A stretch of 64,000 nucleotides of DNA from Streptomyces sp. NBC_00273 (GTDB lineage Bacteria; Actinomycetota; Actinomycetes; Streptomycetales; Streptomycetaceae): positions 8,447,001 to 8,511,000 of the forward strand of contig NZ_CP108067.1 of the NCBI RefSeq assembly GCF_036178145.1, given 5' to 3'. The position numbers and the translations under genes are program-made. The first letter of the stretch is position 1. Each line of letters starts with the position of its first letter. Shown piece by piece: positions 7,651-15,704 of this stretch. Below the pieces are notes generated by a model that did not search any database, had not been told where the DNA came from, and saw only the letters and a list, made by a program, of their open reading frames with translations.

Positions 7651-9072
7651 TCAGCGGGCGTGTGCCTGGCGCGGGTGGAGCCGGTGGTCCCGTGGGCGAT
7701 GTGCCCCCGGGCGGATCCGGCCGGGACCGGGTCCGGCCAGGCCCGCCCGGAACAGCCCGTAGGTGATCCGCCGTAGCGCGGCCGCTTCCAGCTCGTCCCG
7801 CAGGGCTCCGGCGCGCAGCAGGGCGTCGGGGCCGAGCAGCCCTTCCACCACGGCCAGCGCCCCGGCGACGTCGCCGTGGTCCAGGCGTTCGCGGACCCCG
7901 GTGAGGCAGTCCGGCCGACGGTGCGCCGCGTCGATGGCCTGCAGGCAGGGCAGCGGAGTGCCGGTCAGCGAGGCCAGCAGTTCCTCCCGGCGGATCTCGG
8001 CCGGGTCGTGGTCGAGTGCGGCCAGTACCCCGTCGACCAGGCCGATGCGGTGCCGGGCGCCCCGGCACTCGACGAGGCGGGGCTGCCCCGCGCGGTCCGC
8101 GGTCCCGGCCGGCCCGGTCGGCGCGCGGTCCGGTACCAGTGCCGAGACGACCAGCGGGTGCAGTCGCCCGGCCTCGACGGCTCCGGTGCGGATCAGGTCC
8201 AGGTCGGGCAGGGTCCAGACCGCCGCGTCGGGCAGCACCGGCAGCGCGGAGGCGCTGCCGTCGGCGGGTATCGCCCCGATCCGCGCCGCGGGCGGCCCCG
8301 GGCCGTCCGCGGCCAGGTCCAGTACCAGCCGCTGGCGGGCCCCCAACCGTACGGCGACGCTGCCGGAGGTCCGGCCCTCGGCGCGGAGCAGGATCCCGGC
8401 CTCGGCGGCCCACCGGTCGACGGCGCACCGGTGCCCTCGCGGAAGCGCCGCCAGGAGCTCGGGGTCCAGTGGGGGAAGGCCTTCGGCGGGCGGCCGGTCG
8501 GCCCCGGACCGGACCCGCAGCTCGTCGGTCCTGCGGGCGTCCCACAGGTGGCGGTGCAGGTCGAGGCGGAACCGGCGGTCGGGACGGGGCCCGTGGCGCG
8601 GGTCCCCCAGGCGGCCTCGCTCGGAACGGGATCCGTCCCACAGGGCGAGGCTGATCCGTTGACCGCCGTCCGCCCACGCGGGCGCGGTCCTGGCCACGAG
8701 GTGCACGGGGGGTACGGGGTGCACGGCATGCGGGTCGTCGCCGGCGGCCGTGTCGTACCGGGCCAGCGTGAGGGTGAGCCCGGGGCGCAGCAGTCCGTCG
8801 GGAGCGATGCGCGGCAGGTGCCAGCGCAACAGGTCGGGCGCCAGGTGGCGAAGGTCGGTCCGGATCCGGGCCGCGAGTTCACGGCCGCGCGAGCGCGCGA
8901 GGAAACGGAGATCGAGATCGACGTCGACGCCCGCGGCGGCGCAGGCCCCGGCCCAGTCCCCGGCGGAGCGGCGGGCGGTCGCGGTTTCGATCATGGAGGC
9001 CGGCACGGCGTACTCGCGTACGCGGAGCCAGAGGGAGAGGCGGGAATTCCCGTGCACGTTCTCGGTGGGCAT
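7651..9072 (-). CDS. Conserved-context protein of unknown function (473 aa)
   Basis: I do not recognise a family. The protein is soluble, rich in Arg, Leu, Ala and Asp, with no signal peptide or membrane helix. It begins MPTENVHGNSRLSLWLRVRE. A ribosome site AAGGTGAG sits 5 nt before the ATG. The last ~50 residues are low-complexity and basic (GPGPGRIRPGAHRPRDHRL). It is 104 bp upstream of and co-directional with the MoxR gene, so it is probably the leading gene of the MoxR/metallo-VWA operon and may be its substrate, adaptor or effector; this is inference from position. Confidence 0.75.
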   Translation of the reverse strand: MPTENVHGNSRLSLWLRVREYAVPASMIETATARRSAGDWAGACAAAGVDVDLDLRFLARSRGRELAARIRTDLRHLAPDLLRWHLPRIAPDGLLRPGLTLTLARYDTAAGDDPHAVHPVPPVHLVARTAPAWADGGQRISLALWDGSRSERGRLGDPRHGPRPDRRFRLDLHRHLWDARRTDELRVRSGADRPPAEGLPPLDPELLAALPRGHRCAVDRWAAEAGILLRAEGRTSGSVAVRLGARQRLVLDLAADGPGPPAARIGAIPADGSASALPVLPDAAVWTLPDLDLIRTGAVEAGRLHPLVVSALVPDRAPTGPAGTADRAGQPRLVECRGARHRIGLVDGVLAALDHDPAEIRREELLASLTGTPLPCLQAIDAAHRRPDCLTGVRERLDHGDVAGALAVVEGLLGPDALLRAGALRDELEAAALRRITYGLFRAGLAGPGPGRIRPGAHRPRDHRLHPRQAHAR

Positions 9073-9148
9073 CAGCGCTCACCTTGCGTGGACGGGACCC
9101 CCGATCTGTGAAGGGAGTGAGTGGTCATCGCGGTGATCGTAACGCCGC

Positions 9149-10510
9149 TCAGCACGAGGGGCCAGGTGTTTTTCCGGGCCAGCGGTGGTGGTGCCGGTCG
9201 ATGACGTAGTGGTGCCCGTGCCGCCAACCGCCCGTGGCCGGGCGGGCGTCGGCGAGGTGCGGGTGACCGGGCGGGAGGTCGGGGTGCACGTGGTCCAGCC
9301 GGTACGGGTCCCGGGCCGGCCAGACCACCGCCGCGGCCGTGGCGGCGCTCAGGGCCACGGCGCCCAGGAGCAGGACGGTCAGCGGCAGCCCCGCCCCCGC
9401 GGCGAGCCACCCGGCGAGCGGGTAGGTGAGCAGCCAGCAGCCGTGGGAGAGGGAGAAGCGGGCGGCGAACGCGGCGGGCAGGTCCGCGTCGGCGGTGGAG
9501 CGGCGGACCACCCGGCCGCCCGGAGTTTGGACGGCGGAGCTGGCGGCGCCGATCGCGGTCCAGACGGCCAGGAGCGCGGGCCAGGACCACGCGCGCGGGC
9601 CGGTTGCGGCGAGCGCGGCCCCGGCCGCCAGGGCCACCGGTAGGGCGAAGGCGGCCCGGAGCATCACCGCCCGGTCGGTGGAGGACCGCAGGAGGCGGGG
9701 CAGGAGCAGCGCGGTCACCATGGAGCCGGCGCCGTACGCCCCGAGGGCGAGCGGGACGGCGCCGGCCGGGCGGCCCAGGTGGCCGCGGACCAGGGAGACG
9801 GTGTCGACGAGGACGACGGCTCCGGCGGCGGCGACCGCCAGGTCGAGTGCGAGCAGGGCCCGCAACCGGGGCGTGGCCCGGAAGAGGCGGGTGCCGAAGG
9901 CGGCCCTGGTCCGGAAGCCGCCGGTGGGATCGACCGGGGCGGGTCCGGGCAGCGCCGTGGCGACGATCAGCGCGGCGGAGGCGAGGAAGCCGACGGCCGT
10001 ACCGGCGAACAACCAGTCGTAGGTGACCAGGCTCAGCAGCGCCGCGGCCAAGGCCGGGCTGAAGAGGCTCTCCAGGTCGTAGGCGAGCCGGGTCATCGAC
10101 AGGGCCCGGGTGTAGTCGCGTTCGGCCGGCAGGATCTCCGGGACGGTGGCCTGGAAGGTCGGGGTGAAGGCCGCCGACGCCGCCTGGAGCAGGAAGATCA
10201 GGACGTGGACCTGCCAGATCTCGGTGACGAACGGAAGGGCCACCGCCGCACCGGCGCGGGTCAGGTCCATGGCCGTCATCAGGACCCGGCGGGGGATCCG
10301 GTCGGCGACCGCGCCGATCACCGGGGCGATGGTGACATAGGCGGTCATCTTGATCGCGAGGGCGGTACCGAGGACGGCCGAGGCGCGCTCGCCCGCGAGT
10401 TCGTAGGCGAGCAGGCTCAGCGCGACGGTGGCCAGGCCGGTCCCGACCAGGGCGATGACCTGGGCGGTGAACAGACGGCGGTAGGTGCCGTTGCGCAGTA
10501 CGGACAGCAC
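9149..10510 (-). CDS. MFS transporter (EntS/MefA-like) with His-rich C-terminal tail
   Basis: The 453-aa protein has about 12 membrane segments and the loop GAVADRIPRRVLM, typical of the cytoplasmic loop 2-3 of MFS exporters. I use the GTG at 10510 (VLSVLRNGTYRRLF); an ATG at 10594 would add an unlikely leader. The tail after the last helix is unusually His-rich (DHVHPDLPPGHPHL, then WRHGHHYVIDRHHHRW), suggesting metal binding. The substrate is unknown; siderophore, drug or metal export are all possible. It is a lone gene, convergent on nothing, between the unknown 473-aa gene and a LysR gene read the same way. Confidence 0.85.
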   Translation of the reverse strand: MLSVLRNGTYRRLFTAQVIALVGTGLATVALSLLAYELAGERASAVLGTALAIKMTAYVTIAPVIGAVADRIPRRVLMTAMDLTRAGAAVALPFVTEIWQVHVLIFLLQAASAAFTPTFQATVPEILPAERDYTRALSMTRLAYDLESLFSPALAAALLSLVTYDWLFAGTAVGFLASAALIVATALPGPAPVDPTGGFRTRAAFGTRLFRATPRLRALLALDLAVAAAGAVVLVDTVSLVRGHLGRPAGAVPLALGAYGAGSMVTALLLPRLLRSSTDRAVMLRAAFALPVALAAGAALAATGPRAWSWPALLAVWTAIGAASSAVQTPGGRVVRRSTADADLPAAFAARFSLSHGCWLLTYPLAGWLAAGAGLPLTVLLLGAVALSAATAAAVVWPARDPYRLDHVHPDLPPGHPHLADARPATGGWRHGHHYVIDRHHHRWPGKTPGPSC

Positions 10511-10646
10511 GGTCCCCGTCCCGGTCGGCGGATCGATGACAGCACGTTGGAACCCGTCGGATCCAGCGTAGTCAACATGTGCGCACCTGTGCACCTGTTG
10601 TGCGCCGTTCCGGGCGGGCGCCGCGGTCCACCGGCGCGGTCGCGGT

Positions 10647-11525
10647 CTACGCGAGGACGTGGTCGTCGAGGGCGGTGAGGAAGGCGGCCGCCGCCGGGGT
10701 GCGGCCGGTCCGGCTCCAGACGGCGTACTCGACGCGGGCCGGGGCGTCGGTCACCTCGACGGTCGCCACGCCGGCGAGCCGGGGCGCGTAGGCGGACGGG
10801 AGCATGGCCACGGCGAGGCCCGGTCCCACGAGTCGGGCGATGTAGTCGGCGCTGGTGACCTCGAAGGCGACGTCACGGGCGAGACCGGCGGCCGAGAAGG
10901 CCAGGTCGGACTGGACCCGTCCGGCCGTTCCGGCCGGCAGGTCCACGAACACCTCGCGGGAGAGCCTGCGCAGGTCGACCGCCGGCTCGGCGGCGAGCGG
11001 ATGGTCCGGCGCCACCACGGCGACGAGCCGGTCCCGGGCGAGTTCGCGGGCCGCGACGCCCCGGGGCCGGGCGGTCGTCGGCAGCCCCAGGAAGGCCACG
11101 TCGAGGACCCCTTCCCGGACCCGCTCGACCAGGTCCTCGCTCGCGCCCACCCGCAGGCTGACGCGCACCTGCGGGTACTGCCGGCGGAAGTCGCGCAGCG
11201 CCCCCGGGACGTCGACCGCGGCGACGGTCGGGATCAGCCCGACGGCGAGCCGCCCGCGTACCTCCCCGACGGCCGCCGCGACCTCGGCGGCCGCCCGCTC
11301 GGCGGCGTCCAGACACTGACGGGCGGCCGGGAGGAACGCCTCACCGGCCGGGGTCAGCCGCACCCGACGGCTGGTGCGCTCGAAGAGCCGCGCGCCCAGT
11401 TCCCGCTCCAGGCGCGCGATCTGGTGGCTGAGGGCGGACTGGACGACCAGGCACCGTTCGGCGGCCCGGGTGAAGCTGTTCGTCTCGGCTACGGCGAGGA
11501 CGTAGCGCATCTGCTGGAGCTCCAT
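10647..11525 (-). CDS. LysR-family transcriptional regulator
   Basis: The 292-aa protein begins MELQQMRYVLAVAETNSFTR and has the winged HTH with ALSHQIARLERELG, then the two-lobed effector-binding domain (AVGLIPTVAAV onward). The ATG at 11525 is chosen because the HTH starts immediately; an upstream ATG at 11564 would run through the operator-like palindrome. It is divergent from the EamA transporter with 79 bp between starts, the classic LysR arrangement, so it probably controls that exporter. Ligand unknown. Confidence 0.92.
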   Translation of the reverse strand: MELQQMRYVLAVAETNSFTRAAERCLVVQSALSHQIARLERELGARLFERTSRRVRLTPAGEAFLPAARQCLDAAERAAAEVAAAVGEVRGRLAVGLIPTVAAVDVPGALRDFRRQYPQVRVSLRVGASEDLVERVREGVLDVAFLGLPTTARPRGVAARELARDRLVAVVAPDHPLAAEPAVDLRRLSREVFVDLPAGTAGRVQSDLAFSAAGLARDVAFEVTSADYIARLVGPGLAVAMLPSAYAPRLAGVATVEVTDAPARVEYAVWSRTGRTPAAAAFLTALDDHVLA

Positions 11526-11552
11526 CGATCCATCGTGGATCACGATCGATGG
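11522..11552. promoter_or_regulatory. Putative LysR operator (inverted repeat)
   Basis: CCATCGAT at 11522-11529 is mirrored by ATCGATGG at 11545-11552, with CATCG sequences between and a further CATCGATCG near 11575-11583. It sits in the LysR/EamA divergent promoter region, overlapping the lysR start, as expected for an autoregulating LysR site. Confidence 0.6.
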
Positions 11553-11604
11553 GCTGACAAACATGTGTTGGACTCATCGATCGGGCCCCACGAGACTCCG
11601 AGAC

Positions 11605-12567
11605 ATGACAAGTCCAGCCGCACGTACGGCCCGTGGGAACCTGCCCCGCACCCTCTTGACCGCGCTCGCCCCCCTGGCGTGGGGAACGGTCTACATCGTC
11701 ACCACCGAGCTGCTGCCGCCGGGACGTCCCCTGTTCGCGGGCCTGTTACGGGCGTTGCCCGCCGGCCTGATCGCCCTGGCGCTCACCCGGACAGCGCCCC
11801 GGGGGGCCTGGTGGGGGCGCGTCGCGGTGCTCGGCACGCTGAACATCGGACTGCTGTTCCCGCTGCTGTTCGTCGCGGCCGAACGCCTGCCCGGAGGTGT
11901 GGCCGCCACACTGACGGCGGCCATGCCCCTCATGGTCGCCGTGCTGGCCGTGACCGTCCTCCACGAGAGCCTCTCCGCCCGGCGCCTGGCCTGGGGTGTG
12001 ATCGGCGTCGGGGGCATCTCCCTGGTGGTGATCGGCCCGGACGCGGCGTTCGACACCTTGGGCATCGCGGCGGGCCTGGCCGCCGCGGCCACGCTGGCCC
12101 TCGGGGTGACGCTCACCAAGCGCTGGGGGCGGCCCGCCGGCATGGGACCCACCGCTTTCGCCGGCTGGCAGCTCACGGCCGGCGGCCTGTTCCTGCTCCC
12201 CGTCACCTTCCTGGTCGAAGGGCCGCCGCCCGCCATCGGCCCGACCGCGCTCCTCGGCTACCTCTGGCTCTGCCTGGTCTGCGGCCTGGCCACCTTCGTC
12301 CTGTGGTTCCAGGGCATCGGTAGCCTCCCCGTCACCTCCGCCGCGGTGCTCGGCCTGCTCTCGCCACTGGTCGCCGCACTGCTCGGGGCCGTGGTGCTCG
12401 GGCAGACACTGGGCCCGGTGCAGCTCGTGGGCTTCGGGCTCGCGCTCGCCGCGATCGTGGCGGGACAGCTTCCGGCGCGCGGCGGTCAGTCGTGCGGCGG
12501 GAGGGAGCCGAGCTGGTGGTCGGCGACGTTCAGGGCCTCGTCCACCAGCCGCCGCAAATGCCCGTGA
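11605..12567 (+). CDS. EamA/DMT-superfamily transporter
   Basis: The 320-aa protein has ten predicted membrane helices in two EamA repeats (PLAWGTVYIVTTELLPPG, and later GYLWLCLVCGLATFVLWFQG). DMT proteins of this kind export amino acids or metabolites. It is divergent from the LysR gene. Codon 48 (11746-11748) is TTA, the rare Leu codon read by the bldA tRNA in Streptomyces, so translation may be developmentally controlled. The last ~27 codons overlap the convergent ArsR gene by 82 nt; their sequence (SCGGREPSWWSATFRASS) looks like read-through rather than a conserved tail. Confidence 0.9.
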   Translation: MTSPAARTARGNLPRTLLTALAPLAWGTVYIVTTELLPPGRPLFAGLLRALPAGLIALALTRTAPRGAWWGRVAVLGTLNIGLLFPLLFVAAERLPGGVAATLTAAMPLMVAVLAVTVLHESLSARRLAWGVIGVGGISLVVIGPDAAFDTLGIAAGLAAAATLALGVTLTKRWGRPAGMGPTAFAGWQLTAGGLFLLPVTFLVEGPPPAIGPTALLGYLWLCLVCGLATFVLWFQGIGSLPVTSAAVLGLLSPLVAALLGAVVLGQTLGPVQLVGFGLALAAIVAGQLPARGGQSCGGREPSWWSATFRASSTSRRKCP

Positions 12568-12890
12568 CCCAGGGCGTAGACGACCCGACGGCCGTCCTTG
12601 CGCGTGGTGACCAGCCCGGCCAGCCGGAGCTTGGCGAGGTGCTGGCTCACGGAGGGTCGGGCGGCTCCGCACGCCTCCGTGAGAGTGGTGACATCGGCCT
12701 CGCCCCGGCCGAGGCGCTCCATGAGGGCCAGGCGGGTGCGGTCGGCGAGCAGGGCGAGCACGGACGCGGCGGCTTCCAGTCGGTCGCCCCGCTCCGGTCC
12801 GCCCGGCGTGCCCGGCGTGCCCGATGCGTCCGGTGCGCTCGGCGCGATCTGCGCACCGTGTGCACCTGCCAGATGCCTGCCCGCACTCAT
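12486..12890 (-). CDS. ArsR-family winged-helix repressor
   Basis: The 134-aa product has the ArsR wHTH: VLALLADRTRLALMERL, then SVSQHLAKLRLAGLVTTRKD and GRRVVYALGHGHL. The ATG at 12890 precedes a 35-residue Pro/Gly/Ala-rich, variable leader. No cysteine metal-site motif of the ELCVCDL type is evident; a single Cys lies in TEACGAA. It is downstream of cbtA on the same strand, separated by a strong terminator, so it is transcribed separately. Upstream, GCGCACAT repeats could be its operator. Its target, metal or other ligand is not clear. Confidence 0.88.
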   Translation of the reverse strand: MSAGRHLAGAHGAQIAPSAPDASGTPGTPGGPERGDRLEAAASVLALLADRTRLALMERLGRGEADVTTLTEACGAARPSVSQHLAKLRLAGLVTTRKDGRRVVYALGHGHLRRLVDEALNVADHQLGSLPPHD

Positions 12891-12891
12891 G

Positions 12892-12923
12892 CGCACATCG
12901 TAGGGCGCCGCTGCGCGCACATG
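12892..12923. promoter_or_regulatory. Repeated GCGCACAT element upstream of arsR
   Basis: GCGCACAT occurs at 12891-12898 and again at 12915-12922 as GCGCACAT, 24 bp apart, directly before the arsR start. Spacing near two helical turns suggests a protein-binding pair, possibly an ArsR autoregulatory site. Confidence 0.4.
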
Positions 12924-12966
12924 CCCGGGCCCCGCCACCCCCACAGGGGGTCGGCGGGGCCCGGGC
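12923..12966 (-). terminator. Strong hairpin after cbtA
   Basis: GCCCGGGCCCCGCC (12923-12936) pairs perfectly with GGCGGGGCCCGGGC (12953-12966) around a 16-nt loop. It lies 20 bp after the cbtA stop on the minus strand and before arsR. No T-tract follows, which is usual for actinobacterial terminators. Confidence 0.75.
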
Positions 12967-12985
12967 ACAGGCGTCGCGGCCGGTG

Positions 12986-13822
12986 TCAGCCGAGCGCGGG
13001 CGCCTCCTGCTGAGCCGGAGCCGCCACTTCCGCGCCGTCGGCGCGCGCGGCCAGGAGCCGCTGGGCGAGGACGCCGAAGACGACGGCGAACACGGCCCAC
13101 AGGACGAGCTGGACGGCCAGCGAAGCGACCCGGAACTCCCACAGCAGGGCCGCGGGGAAACCGGGCTGGACGGCGTCGCTGTTGTCCGGCAGGACCACGA
13201 ACGCCAGGGCGGCGGCGACGATGAAGCCGGCGCCCGCGGTCAGCGTCGCGTTCCAGTTGCCCAGGCGCGGTGCCAGCCGCCGCCCGAGGATGATCGCGCC
13301 GATGCCGAGCAGCACGCTGAGCAGGATCATCAGGAAGAACAGCGTGGTGCGCTGACCGATCGTGTCCGGATTGCCGACCGCCGGCGGGGTGGCCGGGTAC
13401 TTCAGGAACGGCACCAGGTAGACCGTGGCGAAGGCACCCGCCGCGGTGAGCGCCGCCGTGGCCCGCGGGCTGAACCCGCCGACGCGACCGAGGGCGAACG
13501 AGAACGCGAGCGAGGCTATGCCGCCCAGCGCGACCCCGTAGACCAGGACACCGGTGGCCAGGCCGAAGGTCGACTGAACCGGTCGGCTGACCAGCTCTTC
13601 CTCCTCCTCGGCGGCCTCGCCCGACGCGGCGTCACCGCCGTGCCCGGCGTGCGCGCTCGGGGCGCTCGCGGCGTCCTGGGCGGCCTGGGCCTCTTCCACG
13701 GCGATGGAACCCCGGACCGGCGGCTCACCGACCACGTAGGCGACCGCGAAGGCGAACAGCCCCGCGATCAGGCCCGCGAGCATGCCGCGGACCAGCAGTC
13801 CTCTGACAGTAGAGGCGTACAT
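12986..13822 (-). CDS. cbtA: CbtA-type cobalt transporter subunit
   Basis: The 278-aa membrane protein starts MYASTVRGLLVRGMLAGLIA and has about six helices, matching CbtA. Between helices 1 and 2 is an acidic/His loop (HAGHGGDAASGEAAEEEEE) that could bind metal. CbtA with CbtB is predicted to import cobalt for B12 synthesis. It lies 12 bp after cbtB and shares its riboswitch leader. The hairpin at 12923-12966 ends the unit. Confidence 0.88.
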   Translation of the reverse strand: MYASTVRGLLVRGMLAGLIAGLFAFAVAYVVGEPPVRGSIAVEEAQAAQDAASAPSAHAGHGGDAASGEAAEEEEELVSRPVQSTFGLATGVLVYGVALGGIASLAFSFALGRVGGFSPRATAALTAAGAFATVYLVPFLKYPATPPAVGNPDTIGQRTTLFFLMILLSVLLGIGAIILGRRLAPRLGNWNATLTAGAGFIVAAALAFVVLPDNSDAVQPGFPAALLWEFRVASLAVQLVLWAVFAVVFGVLAQRLLAARADGAEVAAPAQQEAPALG

Positions 13823-13834
13823 GTGCGTGGCCTC

Positions 13835-14062
13835 TCAGTGGCAGGGGAAGCCGAGCAGGTGACGACCGTCGTGCACCCACTCGTGCACGCCCTCGCCGGC
13901 GAACACGGCCGTGGCGCCCTGTTCGGCACCGACGAAGTACAGCGCGACGAGCATCAGGAGACCGACGAAGAGCGCCCAGGGCAGCACCGCGCGCACGGGC
14001 AGCGGAGCCGACAGGGAGCCGGCGGGGGTGGATACGGCAGCGGAAGCGAGAGCCTCGGCCAT
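13835..14062 (-). CDS. cbtB: CbtB-type cobalt transporter small subunit
   Basis: A 75-aa protein with one membrane helix (VLPWALFVGLLMLVALYFVG) and a His-rich C-terminus, HEWVHDGRHLLGFPCH, the CbtB metal-binding hallmark. GAGGAGG lies 7 nt before the ATG at 14062, which decides this start over the longer open frame. It is the first gene of the cbtB-cbtA unit and follows a cobalamin riboswitch, so it is expected to be off when B12 is plentiful. Confidence 0.92.
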   Translation of the reverse strand: MAEALASAAVSTPAGSLSAPLPVRAVLPWALFVGLLMLVALYFVGAEQGATAVFAGEGVHEWVHDGRHLLGFPCH

Positions 14063-14111
14063 GATGGAACCTCCTCGGGGAACAACGCGTCCCATACGGT
14101 GGTGCAGGACG

Positions 14112-14225
14112 ACGGTCCTCGGGTCTGACTCGCCGCGACGCCATCGTGGAGATGCCGTCGCAGCACACAGTGGCGCGACCATGCCGGATTCACACCGGGC
14201 TTCCGTCTCGCCGTCGTCGCTATGT
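14112..14225 (-). ncRNA. Cobalamin riboswitch controlling cbtBA
   Basis: On the minus strand the leader reads GACGGAAGCCCGGTGTGAAT, then CCGGCATGGTCGCGCCACTGTG, and ends with CGAGTCAGACCC. The GGAAGCCGGTG-AATCCGGC segment, the B12-box GCCACTG and the closing GAGTCAG are the conserved core of cobalamin riboswitches. It is about 50 nt before cbtB, and regulation is probably at translation initiation or by termination. Exact 5' boundary is approximate. Confidence 0.88.
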
Positions 14226-14414
14226 GGAAATGTCGCCGTGACCGTACCGCGCGCAGCGCCTGCGGCCAAGACCGTGAGTCCCTGATCACACGCCTACGCT
14301 GCGGTAACGCGGTTCCGGCGGGGTCTGCGGGACCCGAAGCGTCCGTCAACTGGACAGGCAGGACTGCTAGAATGACCCTGCTGGCCTTCGGTGTGCGTGC
14401 CCGTGTACGCGTCC

Positions 14415-14435
14415 GGAGGCTTTTTTCATGCCTCC
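14415..14435 (+). promoter_or_regulatory. Hairpin enclosing the RBS and start of the downstream MFS gene
   Basis: GGAGGC (14415-14420) pairs with GCCTCC (14430-14435) across TTTTTTCAT. The left arm is the Shine-Dalgarno site, and the ATG at 14428 sits at the loop edge, so folding would hide initiation. Confidence 0.55.
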
Positions 14436-15666
14436 ACACCGGACCACCAGTCCCGCCGCAACTCCGGCCACCGCCACCACCGGATACCGCGCCCTGCTCC
14501 GCAACAAGGAGTTCAGCGGCCTCTACATCAGCTTCACCCTCACCGTCACCGCGAGCACTTTGTCCGGCTTCGCGCTCGGCACGCTGGTCAACCACCGGAC
14601 CGGTTCACCGTTCCTGACGGCCGTGAGCATGTACGGCGCCACGTTCGCGACGGTGCTCGGCGCGCTGACGCTCATGTCCGTCGCGGACGGCGAGCGGCCC
14701 CGCCGGACCCTGCTCCTGCTCCAACTCGTCTCGTTGGTGGGCGTCGCCGCCCAGGCGGTCCCGGGGCTGCCGCTCGCGGCCCGGTTCGCCCTCCTGCTGA
14801 CGCTGGGCTTCTTCCAGTCCCTCGGCACCGGCACCCGGCTGGGGCTGCTCGCCGAGGTGGTGCCCAGTTCCGCCTACGCGCCCGCCCGTTCGCTGATGAA
14901 CGTCACCTCGGGCGCCACGGTGATCACCGGCTACGCCGTCGGCGCCGCGCTGCTGCGGTACCTGGGCCCGTACGGGGTCTTCGTCCTCGCCGCGGCCCTG
15001 ACCGCCCTCGGGACGGCCGTCGTGGTCACCACCGTCCGGGAACATTCGATCCGGTTCACCCGCCGACCCGGGCTGCGCCGGACCTGGACGACGAACGCCG
15101 AACTGTTCGCCCACCCCGGCCGCCGCAGGCTGCTGTTGAACCTGTGGGTCCCCAACGGCCTGGTCGTCGGCTGCGAGGCCCTGTTCCTGTCCTACGACCC
15201 CGGCCGGGCGGGCACCTTCCTCGCCGCCGCTTCCGCGGGCATGCTCCTCGGGGACCTGGCCGTCGGTCGACTGCTCACCGTCGACCGGCGACGCCGCCTC
15301 GCCTTCGCCCTGCGGCTGCTGCTCGCCGCCCCCTTCCTGCTGTTCGCCGTCCACCCGCCCGCCCCGGTAGCGGTCGTCGCCGTCTTCCTCGCCGGTGTCG
15401 GGTACGCGGCCACCCTGCCCCTCCAGGAGCAGCTCCTCGAACAGACCCCCGACGCCATCCGCGGTCAGGTCCAGGGGGTCGAGTCGGCCGGCCGGATGAC
15501 CTGGCAGGGCATCGGCGCCGCGGTCGCCGGGGGCCTGGCCCAGTGCGTCGCCCCGGGCACCGCGATCGCCGTCGTCGCCGGGGTCTCCGTGGCCGTCACC
15601 CTGCTGTGCCGAACGTCGGGCGGCGCGGGGTCGGGGGTGCCGCAGGGTCGAGTCGCGGCGCGTTAA
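14428..15666 (+). CDS. MFS transporter
   Basis: The 412-aa membrane protein has about 12 helices (for example ALLLTLGFFQSLGTGTRLGLL and VAVVAVFLAGVGYAATLPL). It lacks a clear drug-exporter signature, and the loop DGERPRRTLLLLQL replaces the usual G-x-x-x-D-R motif. EQTPDAIRGQVQGVESAGRM near the C-terminus is typical of a family of actinobacterial MFS proteins of unknown substrate. Its start is the ATG at 14428 with GGAGG 8 nt upstream, inside a hairpin. It is divergent from the cbtB riboswitch leader. Confidence 0.88.
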   Translation: MPPHRTTSPAATPATATTGYRALLRNKEFSGLYISFTLTVTASTLSGFALGTLVNHRTGSPFLTAVSMYGATFATVLGALTLMSVADGERPRRTLLLLQLVSLVGVAAQAVPGLPLAARFALLLTLGFFQSLGTGTRLGLLAEVVPSSAYAPARSLMNVTSGATVITGYAVGAALLRYLGPYGVFVLAAALTALGTAVVVTTVREHSIRFTRRPGLRRTWTTNAELFAHPGRRRLLLNLWVPNGLVVGCEALFLSYDPGRAGTFLAAASAGMLLGDLAVGRLLTVDRRRRLAFALRLLLAAPFLLFAVHPPAPVAVVAVFLAGVGYAATLPLQEQLLEQTPDAIRGQVQGVESAGRMTWQGIGAAVAGGLAQCVAPGTAIAVVAGVSVAVTLLCRTSGGAGSGVPQGRVAAR

Positions 15667-15704
15667 TCGAGCGTGTGTTCGGTTATCGGGGTTAGGCTGG
15701 GTCC

